From the NCBI RefSeq assembly GCF_000378985.1, contig NZ_KB905370.1:5749520-5813519 (forward strand): a DNA stretch of 64,000 nucleotides, written 5' to 3'. The stretch comes from Ensifer sp. BR816 (lineage in GTDB: Bacteria; Pseudomonadota; Alphaproteobacteria; Rhizobiales; Rhizobiaceae). Below are positions 59,701-64,000 of the stretch, in pieces (the first letter of the stretch is position 1; the number at the start of each line of letters is the position of its first letter). A model generated the notes under the pieces. That model did no database searches, had not been told where the DNA came from, and saw only the letters and a list, made by a program, of their open reading frames with translations. Position numbers and translations under genes: made by a program.

Positions 59701-60113
59701 AGGCGGCCCGCCCTCGACCGGCTGAAAGCCAGCCTGTATCGCGCGCCGGAGACAGCCGCAATCCGCGTCACGTTGTCGAATCGCTGAACTCGCTATCGGT
59801 GGATATCGCCCGGGCGATCGACCACGACGCGTCGGTCGAGCTGTGGCGCCGCTACCAGCGCGGCGAGCGTGATGTCTTCACCCGCCGGCTCTATACGCTC
59901 AAGGGCCAGCAGACCTTCGACGAGATCAAGCGGAAATATGATCGCGAGCCGGAGTTCCGCACTGCCGTCGACCGTTACATTGCCGATTTCGAAAAGCTGC
60001 TCGCAGATGTCGCGCGCAACGATCCGGACAAGCGCATCACCCAGACCTACCTGACGTCCGATACCGGCAAGGTCTACACCATGCTCGGCCACGCAGCCGG
60101 TCGCTTCAGCTAA
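53760..60113 (+). CDS. rgsE: Growth-pole ring protein RgsE (GPR homologue)
   Basis: 2117 residues from MATKKSNESIDEKAFQALEAA; the five upstream residues of the longer frame are not needed and a TGAGG site sits before this ATG. An acidic, Lys/Glu-rich arm (1-115) is followed by two membrane helices (about 118-140 and 156-182). Residues 190-1880 are apolipoprotein-like helical repeats, including three exact-length units (see repeats). A Gln/Pro-rich linker (1885-1995) precedes a compact C-terminal domain (about 2000-2117; SVELWRRYQRGERDVFTRRLY). Agrobacterium GPR and Sinorhizobium RgsE have this size and layout; they form the ring at the growing pole and are needed for polar growth and rod shape. 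Confidence 0.88.
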   Translation: MATKKSNESIDEKAFQALEAALKIDFDDLKSALNDKTSLDDPEEKVSEPSKKAAASEHKRAVKEPPEAQKARTSETPRNLAPEPAPKQPALSPANDDTRRSPAAMLRSLEVRSSRAAIRVAALISLVWGLAGVAIGHLLYAPQIWQIRSLADLAATPGAIGILIGIALPVMLFFSFAIMIARAQELRNAARSMAEVALRLAEPETAAADRVMTVGQAVRREVSAMNEGIERTIARATELEALVHSEVSALERSYSENELRVRTLVQELGLEREAIIGHSERIRSAIGGAHGKLKDDLELASEDIASRIAVSGEAFASLIDMRAAALSEKSDHALQTLGTMLDSRTDTLLSGLTNAGVTLSKEFDVRLDALSENLTKRGEQLLSQFETRASTLDTNTEKLNTALNDRARQLNETLIARTRDLNESLSVGQQAIAGGLEDMLSSLNSALDEKGASFRQSLKSSADDAIMDLDLRGGFFEEKLQTTVGHLATAFDERFHEFASAFDKRASLLDTKLMESLHRINETVSGGSDAIGTALDSSVEKISSALSDQSLTLATALGTTQDFIEETIGTRTSELSNLIGDAHSRIEGVLSDKTSSLMGALTAAQEKIEGDFGQRADALANALTTSELRLTEGLDSRTSAFIDGLQTAHARIEQTLMGSTDEITSAIAASQHRLDNTLSERTAALSTALTSGASALKDAVGGTADRLERVLSERGQSISAALTGQTSALEGVLSERSQAITDTLASQTTALDSVLSERAAQINSTMSARASEMADSLSRHAEDVADSLTFRAMAVAETMTDRVGDIENRLSQSVSEVAENLGGRVSQIAGTLTDTSARIAEDLSSRVGKISDSLAGTSAEIAEALTARTTEATASLAGKAAEIEQTLSGKAEHLRDTLTTTHDQIRSTLDERIKAINLAVGQGRDQLEELLSDQSMAMATTLATSASMLEMSLEERQASITGALERSTQALAARTSEAAASLASKAAEIDQTLSGKTAQLRSTLDEQVNTINLAIGQGRERLEELLSDQAMGMATTLATSASMLEMSLEERQASIASAIDRGSEALDARMRSTTGNIAERLAETADQISLAADTLTNRVDISINGISSRLDETGTRIESSFASLEDRIRGGVSNVSAIVDDTGGRIETTLGSLEDRVRDSVSTVSVVVDDAGGRIETTLGSLEDRIRDSVGSVNAIVDSAGQRIADSLGERAGEIDRISETAAARISSAMDLGTDRITSAMDAGAGRIEERLGTMDRALNIGLENVNRTIEGKAAALVTSLRGAVSEAAQEIDAEAARSTDLLSKAGADFASALASRNAEFANSIEETASATAARHAELARTVTNAADSATARLSSTKDQIASHTQSIQQSLTDAEKALDARGQSIRSVLDESTRELNSMLAGRSLELTRLLDEQARPVIEQYAATGKEAAARIAALTQESADRLRAENAALVNAITERTSETLDAISLRAEETAKAMKMVENRLQSTAMGLIDQLATNNSAIASVIEQANDSLGDMDQRLEAAAAKVSDSTRHASDMLSSSTRLIEGRVDKLSDMAASTLSQIGGIVGRFEDHSKVLGQASNLLAAAQSNLVSTLEERQDALRTLSVGLVQRSEEIERTMHALEGFVDGAFQRAEERSGQVAGNLRNGIQSSFADVGRLLSSTEQRAAEAAEAMRTTLAEAGGEAAASVEGVFSRAEERSRQIANTLRTGVESSIADANKTLSQIEGRALSASEALRQAVAKAGDEASQALDGAFASAEERTKDAASRLRGSIGASVSDVERMLTESGKKSDGVATQLRESVRQAIDEAINRFSGATDDIRRSAGEIRKELDMTREELKRGAFDLPEEAKENAAVMRRAVAEQIKALQELSEIIGKSSTHLEVAQPVRQQPALAAPAPVVQAPVAQPQPAVQQQPAIQQQPAAQQQPAAPATALRGSLSLDQATRPLQPARPSAGEERSEEGGGWMRDLLRAASREEEPQAARPRPAESQPVSRAGDSRNPRHVVESLNSLSVDIARAIDHDASVELWRRYQRGERDVFTRRLYTLKGQQTFDEIKRKYDREPEFRTAVDRYIADFEKLLADVARNDPDKRITQTYLTSDTGKVYTMLGHAAGRFS
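56358..56960 (+). repeat. Internal near-duplicate of about 100 codons in rgsE
   Basis: Unit 1 (56358-56675, residues 867-972) and unit 2 (56676-56960, 973-1067) share most bases; the second lacks 11 codons. Phrases such as LEELLSDQ, TTLATSASMLEMSLEERQAS and KAAEI-QTLSGK occur in both, and the DNA match is high even at third positions, which points to a recent tandem duplication. Confidence 0.85.
57114..57374 (+). repeat. Three tandem 29-residue repeats in rgsE
   Basis: Three 87-bp units begin at 57114, 57201 and 57288 (residues 1119-1205). Each reads approximately (T)TLGSLEDRIRDSVS, then V-AIVDDAGGRIE. The period is exact with no gaps, so they arose by unit duplication. Confidence 0.88.
58653..59210 (+). 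repeat. Three tandem 62-residue repeats in rgsE
   Basis: Units start at 58653, 58839 and 59025, an exact 186-bp period (residues 1632-1817). Each opens F-RAEERS/T and holds a -RLR-GI-SS-ADV-R-L pattern. They are more diverged than the 29-residue set, so older. Confidence 0.82.
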
Positions 60114-60146
60114 AGGCCACACCGGCGAGACGCCAAAAGCGCAATG

Positions 60147-60178
60147 GCCCCGCTTCAAAAAAAGCGGGGCTTTTTTTT
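60147..60178 (+). terminator. Rho-independent terminator of rgsE
   Basis: GCCCCGCTT (60147-60155) pairs with AAGCGGGGC (60162-60170) over a CAAAAA-type loop, then eight T. Confidence 0.95.
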
Positions 60179-60345
60179 GCGCAACCACATGTTGTCCAGC
60201 ACAGCGTCTCCGGCCGCCCCAAGGGTGAAAAGAGGCGCCATTTCCAGTAGTCTGTCAGAATGGCATCGCGACGCGGGCCATCGGGGACCGTCGCTACCAT
60301 GAAGGCGCACCCGGAATATCGCGACTGCCTACACAGGAGGCGGAC

Positions 60346-60768
60346 ATGAGACCGCGGATAAAAGTCCTTACGCTCGCGGTGAACGATCTGGAAAGATCCC
60401 TCGCCTTTTATCGCGACGGCTTGGGCCTGCCGACCAAGGGGATCATCGGTGAGGAATTTGAAGACGGCGCGGTCGTCTTCTTCCACATGGGCGATGAGCT
60501 GATACTGGCGCTTTACCCGGCGCAGTCGCTCTCTAAGGATGCAAAGATCAGCGTGACAGATGCGCCGCTTGGCGCGGTATCGATCGGTCATATCGTCAAC
60601 TCGAAAGACGAGGTCGATATAATCATGAAGCAGGCGGCGGACGCCGGCGCCGTCGTCACCGATCCTGCGTCCGATCGTTTCTGGGGCGGCTATTCCGGCT
60701 ACTTCCATGATCCGGACGGACATCTGTGGGAGATCGCCTGGAACCCGCAATGGACCGTCGAAGACTGA
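60346..60768 (+). CDS. VOC-family (glyoxalase/bleomycin-resistance-like) protein
   Basis: 140 residues. Two beta-alpha-beta-beta-beta units: the first starts VLTLAVNDLERSLAFYRDGLGLP and the second ends GYFHDPDGHLWEIAWNP, with a Glu that is a usual metal ligand. The superfamily includes glyoxalases, dioxygenases and antibiotic-binding proteins. No catalytic assignment is possible. ATG 60346 has a GGAGG site. It lies between rgsE and the bc1 operon. Confidence 0.9.
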   Translation: MRPRIKVLTLAVNDLERSLAFYRDGLGLPTKGIIGEEFEDGAVVFFHMGDELILALYPAQSLSKDAKISVTDAPLGAVSIGHIVNSKDEVDIIMKQAADAGAVVTDPASDRFWGGYSGYFHDPDGHLWEIAWNPQWTVED

Positions 60769-60817
60769 AGCGGTCCGAAGGACAATTCGCGGATCGCGTC
60801 GAGAAAAGGGCTTTATG

Positions 60818-60850
60818 CAAAAAAGCCCCGGCTGCCGCCGGGGCCTTTTT
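60818..60850. terminator. Bidirectional terminator between the VOC gene and petC
   Basis: GCCCCGG (60825-60831) pairs with CCGGGGC (60838-60844) between A and T runs, so it can stop both the VOC gene and the petABC operon. Confidence 0.9.
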
Positions 60851-60884
60851 CAGTAACGCGCGGTCTGGCAATGCTAGCTTCCGA

Positions 60885-61757
60885 TCAATGCTCCTTGTTG
60901 GCGTAGACCGACTTCTTCGTGAGATAGACCAGGCCGGTCAAGATCAACAGGAACACCATGACCATGAAGCCGGTGCGCTTGCGGTCTTCGAGATGTGGCT
61001 CCGCGGCCCACATCAGGAATGCCGAGACGTCCTTGGCGTACTGGTCCACCGTCTGCGGCGCACCGTCGTCATAGGTGACCTGGTCGTCGGACAGCGGCTT
61101 CGCCATCGCCAGCGCCGACGCGCTCACGAAATACGGATTGTAGTGCGTGCCTTCGGCGACCTGAGCGCCCTCCGGCGGCTCCTGATAGCCGGTCAGCAGC
61201 GCGTGGATATAGTCCGGACCGCCTTCCTGGTAAGGCCAGAAGATATCGAAGACGAATTGCGGGAAACCGCGCTCGACGCCCCGCGCCTTGGCGATCAGCG
61301 AGAAGTCCGGTGGCGCGGCGCCGTTGTTGGCGGCGGCCGCGGCTTCCTTGTTCGGGAAGGGCGACGGGAAGTGGTCGGACGGGACGGCCTTGCGCGCGAA
61401 CATCTCGCCATCGCCGTTCGGGCCGTCCTGCACCTCGTAGTTGGCCGCAAAGGCCTTCACCTGAGCATCGGAATAGCCGAGCCCCTCAAGCGTGCGGAAT
61501 GCGACGAGGTCCATCGAATGGCAGGCAGAACAGACTTCGGTGTAGACTTTGAGCCCGCGCTGCAGCTGTCCCTTGTCGTAGTGGCCGAAGAGACCGGCGA
61601 AGGTCCAATCCTGCTGTTCCGGCTTGTGGATCGGATAGTGCGGCGTGGCGCCGGCAGCGTGCTCCCCGCCCGCTTCCTCGCCCTGGGCCAAAGCGGCTCC
61701 CAGACCGAGACCGGCGACGACAGCAAGTGACAGAATGCCTGTAACAAGCTTTTTCAT
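60885..61757 (-). CDS. petC: Cytochrome c1 of the bc1 complex
   Basis: 290 residues from MKKLVTGILSLAVVAG, a signal peptide. The haem-binding site is EVCSACHSMDLVAF (CxxCH) and the axial Met is likely in the ASALAMAKPLSDDQ segment. The C-terminal membrane anchor is TGFMVMVFLLILTGLVYL. It accepts electrons from the Rieske centre and passes them to cytochrome c. It is the last gene of petA-petB-petC, 32 bp after petB. Confidence 0.95.
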   Translation of the reverse strand: MKKLVTGILSLAVVAGLGLGAALAQGEEAGGEHAAGATPHYPIHKPEQQDWTFAGLFGHYDKGQLQRGLKVYTEVCSACHSMDLVAFRTLEGLGYSDAQVKAFAANYEVQDGPNGDGEMFARKAVPSDHFPSPFPNKEAAAAANNGAAPPDFSLIAKARGVERGFPQFVFDIFWPYQEGGPDYIHALLTGYQEPPEGAQVAEGTHYNPYFVSASALAMAKPLSDDQVTYDDGAPQTVDQYAKDVSAFLMWAAEPHLEDRKRTGFMVMVFLLILTGLVYLTKKSVYANKEH

Positions 61758-61789
61758 TGTTGTGAGTTCCTTATCAATCGCTGTTCCGG

Positions 61790-63070
61790 TCAGGCGTGCG
61801 CGGTCTTCGGCTGCGCCTTGGCATTCTGCTTCTCCAGCACCGCCTCGGTGATGGAGTTCGGAATGCGCTTCGGCGTTTCGATCAGGCCGAGAAGCGGCAT
61901 GATGACCAGGAAGAAACCGAAGTAGTACAGCGTGCCGAGCTGCGACATCACGACGTAGAGACCTTCCGCCGGGCGGGAGCCGAGCCAGCCGAGCATGATG
62001 GCGTTGGCGACGAAGATCCAGAAGAACAGCTTGTACCACGGACGGTAGACGGCCGAGCGGACCTTGGACGTGTCGAGCCAGGGCAGGAAGAACAGGACGA
62101 TGATCGAACCGAACATCACCAGAACGCCGCCGAGCTTGGAGTCGATCGGACCGATGTTGAAGGTGATGGCGCGCAGCATCGCGTAGAACGGCAGGTAGTA
62201 CCATTCCGGGACGATGTGAGCCGGCGTCTTCAGCGCGTCCGCCGGAATGTAGTTGTCCGGATGGCCGAGATAGTTCGGCATGTAGAAGACGAACCAGGCG
62301 TAGACGATCAGGAAGATCGAGACGCCGAGCGCATCCTTCAGCGTCGCATAGGGCGTGAAGGGCACGGTGTCGGACTTCGACTTCACTTCGACGCCGGTCG
62401 GGTTGGTCTGGCCGGTGACGTGCAGCGCCCAGATGTGCAGGACGACGACGCCGGCGATCATGAAGGGCAGCAGGTAGTGCAGCGAGAAGAAGCGGTTCAG
62501 CGTCGGCTGGTCGACGGCGAAGCCGCCAAGGAGGAACTGCTGGATCCACTCACCCACCAACGGGAAGGCCGAGAAGAAGCCGGTGATAACCGTCGCACCC
62601 CAGAACGACATCTGCCCCCAGGGCAGAACGTAGCCCATGAAGCCCGTTGCCATCATCAGGAGGTAGATCACGACGCCGAGAATCCAGAGGATTTCGCGCG
62701 GTGCCTTGTACGAACCGTAGTAAAGACCGCGGGCGATGTGCAGATAGACCGCGATAAAGAAGAAGGACGCACCGTTCGCGTGCAGGTAGCGCAGCAGCCA
62801 GCCGTGGTTGACGTCGCGCATGATCTTTTCGACCGAGTTGAATGCAACGGTCGCTTCGGCGGCATAATGCATCGCCAATACGACGCCGGTCAGGATCTGG
62901 ACGACCAGCATCACCGACAGCATCGCGCCGAAGGTATAGGCGTAATTCAGGTTCCGCGGCACCGGATAGGAGACGAACGAGTCGTGCACGAGGCGCGGCA
63001 GCGGGAGACGGGAATCAACCCACTTCTCTATGCCTGACGTTGGCGTGTAGGTTGAATGATCAGCACTCAT
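61790..63070 (-). CDS. petB: Cytochrome b of the bc1 complex
   Basis: 426 residues from [20 protein letters not shown]. Eight membrane helices. Haem ligands are in the [21 protein letters not shown] helix and in the [25 protein letters not shown] helix, seen as SLHYLLPF and LHIWALH. The Q-site motif [10 protein letters not shown] is present. It is the quinol-oxidising core subunit. Spacing to petA is 14 bp. Confidence 0.97.
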   Translation of the reverse strand: MSADHSTYTPTSGIEKWVDSRLPLPRLVHDSFVSYPVPRNLNYAYTFGAMLSVMLVVQILTGVVLAMHYAAEATVAFNSVEKIMRDVNHGWLLRYLHANGASFFFIAVYLHIARGLYYGSYKAPREILWILGVVIYLLMMATGFMGYVLPWGQMSFWGATVITGFFSAFPLVGEWIQQFLLGGFAVDQPTLNRFFSLHYLLPFMIAGVVVLHIWALHVTGQTNPTGVEVKSKSDTVPFTPYATLKDALGVSIFLIVYAWFVFYMPNYLGHPDNYIPADALKTPAHIVPEWYYLPFYAMLRAITFNIGPIDSKLGGVLVMFGSIIVLFFLPWLDTSKVRSAVYRPWYKLFFWIFVANAIMLGWLGSRPAEGLYVVMSQLGTLYYFGFFLVIMPLLGLIETPKRIPNSITEAVLEKQNAKAQPKTAHA

Positions 63071-63084
63071 AATCAGTAGTCCCC

Positions 63085-63663
63085 TCAACCGATCTTGATA
63101 ACTGTGTCGGAAACGAACGAGAAGGTCGGCACGGCGAGGTTTTCCGGTGCCGGGCCTTTGCGGATGCGGCCGGCCGTATCGTAGTGCGACCCGTGGCAGG
63201 GACAGAACCAACCGCCGAAATCACCGGCCTGACCGAGCGGAACGCAGCCGAGGTGCGTGCAGGAACCGATCATCACGATCCAGTTTTCCTTACCCTCACC
63301 GGCGGAGCGATCGAGGTCGGTGGCTTGCGCATCGGTGGCGAGGTTGGCATTGCGCGCAACCGGATCCTTCAGCTCATCGAGCGCAACCGCCTTGGCTTCT
63401 TCGACTTCCTTGTCGGTGCGGTTGCGGATGAAGACCGGCTTGCCGCGCCACTTTGCCGTCAATGACATGCCTGGCTGGAGGCTGGAAACGTCGACCTCGA
63501 TCGAAGCAAGCGCGAGCGTCGATGCATCCGGACGCATCTGATCGATGAACGGCCAAGCCGCCGCGCCGGCGCCGACAACGGCGGCCATGCCGGTGGCCAG
63601 ATACAGGAAATCGCGGCGATTGGGCTCGCCCAAGGTCTCGCTTGAAATGTCGTGTTCGCTCAC
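63085..63663 (-). CDS. petA: Rieske iron-sulfur protein of the bc1 complex
   Basis: 192 residues with a GTG start. A Tat-type signal ([19 protein letters not shown]) anchors the protein in the membrane. The [2Fe-2S] ligands are in CTHLGC and CPCHGSHYD, with the disulfide Cys in the same loops. First gene of the petABC operon; the respiratory bc1 complex feeds cytochrome c oxidases. Confidence 0.97.
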   Translation of the reverse strand: MSEHDISSETLGEPNRRDFLYLATGMAAVVGAGAAAWPFIDQMRPDASTLALASIEVDVSSLQPGMSLTAKWRGKPVFIRNRTDKEVEEAKAVALDELKDPVARNANLATDAQATDLDRSAGEGKENWIVMIGSCTHLGCVPLGQAGDFGGWFCPCHGSHYDTAGRIRKGPAPENLAVPTFSFVSDTVIKIG

Positions 63664-63973
63664 GGCTAAACCATCCTCTCACGCAATGTGCGGAAACCGC
63701 ATCCGTCCCCGGCGCGTTTCCTTCCCATCCCGGTCTCGGAGCGCACCCTGTCCTCATGCTGGCACCCTGCCCCGCTTGCCAGGGCAAGCTTTGAAGCAAG
63801 TGCCAGACTCCGGAGAATCCTGCACGCAGAATCCCCAGCAATCCGGCGCGTTCTATGCTTGATCGCGAATTATGTCCAGCCTTCACAAGACAAGGTGGGC
63901 AGATTGTCGCGGGGAACAGGGGCGGCCAATGAGGACAAGGGCTTGGCCCGGTCGAGGACTGCGTTCGAGCCCT
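63664..63973. other. Promoter region of the petABC operon
   Basis: 310 bp without a supported gene. It should hold the petA promoter. I see no terminator for the partial gene to the right and no repeat. Confidence 0.55.
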
Positions 63974-64000
63974 CTATTCCGCCGCCTCCTCCTGCGCGAT
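63974..64000 (-). CDS. C-terminal end of a gene cut by the window edge
   Basis: On the minus strand the last 27 bases read IAQEEAAE then TAG (63974-63976). Only eight residues are visible, so neither the product nor even the reality of the gene is established. It would lie upstream of petA on the same strand. Confidence 0.3.
   Translation of the reverse strand: MAQEEAAE

Noticed and set aside
56382..59771. 1129-residue frame opposite rgsE (and a 724-residue one at 53601-55775)
   Set aside because: Repetitive high-GC coding DNA gives long shadow frames on the other strand; composition is Arg/Gly-rich with no domain.
60885..62549. 554-residue frame extending cytochrome c1 upstream
   Set aside because: The upstream part overlaps petB in another frame; the true start is MKKLVTGIL with a signal peptide.

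Overview
The window is ordinary high-GC chromosome from an alphaproteobacterium of the Rhizobiaceae, most likely Sinorhizobium/Ensifer. The evidence is the split purine synthetase set (purC-purS-purQ ... purL), CckA, the growth-pole protein RgsE/GPR, an F1-ATPase zeta-type inhibitor (DUF1476), a DUF1127/MocR pair, copies of rhizobial intergenic repeats, and a gene order (icd ... alaS-recA ... cckA ... dksA ... rgsE ... petABC) that I remember from Sinorhizobium. I cannot name the species.

Layout. 1-1.0 kb: end of an ISNCY-type insertion sequence, cut by the window edge. 1.1-8.5 kb (minus): replication/cell-wall cluster rlpA, a PBP5-like protein, tmk, holB, metG, tatD and an MBL hydrolase, mostly with 1-15 bp gaps or 4-bp overlaps. 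8.7 kb: tRNA-Ser(TGA). 9-17.8 kb: purC-purS-purQ, a lipoprotein, a divergent DUF1127/MocR pair, a PagL-like outer membrane protein, purL, a BolA protein, a small basic protein and grxD. 18.2-20.8 kb: tandem Bcr/CflA efflux paralogues. 20.9-24.4 kb (minus): inositol-phosphatase-like protein, ttcA, glsA, rpsD. 24.6-25.6 kb: divergent MarR regulator and cupin with a striking double operator between them. 25.7-29.2 kb (minus): HerA-like ATPase, murI, trmJ. 29.4-39.7 kb: icd, AraC/GyrI regulator, SulP transporter, alaS, recA with an SOS box, psuK-psuG. 39.8-44.3 kb: cckA, an orphan FliO-like membrane protein, dksA. 44.7-53.2 kb: sixA-like phosphatase, YcjX/YcjF pair, exported proteins, alpha/beta hydrolase, folP-folB-folK, DUF922 protein, ferredoxin, Hpt protein. 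53.8-60.1 kb: the 2117-residue RgsE/GPR coiled-coil protein. 60.3-63.7 kb: VOC protein and the cytochrome bc1 operon petA-petB-petC.

Functionally this is core metabolism and cell-cycle machinery. Purine, folate, aminoacyl-tRNA and respiratory genes are mixed with polar growth (RgsE), phosphorelay (CckA, Hpt) and envelope genes. I see no phage, CRISPR array, toxin-antitoxin or defence island. The best leads are a PBP5-like protein that has lost two of its three active-site motifs, a PagL-like protein lacking the expected catalytic Glu, the paired 18-bp MarR operators, the internal repeat architecture and conserved-looking C-terminal domain of RgsE, the apparently leaderless MocR promoter opposite a DUF1127 gene, and a small histone-tail-like protein between the bolA-like gene and grxD.
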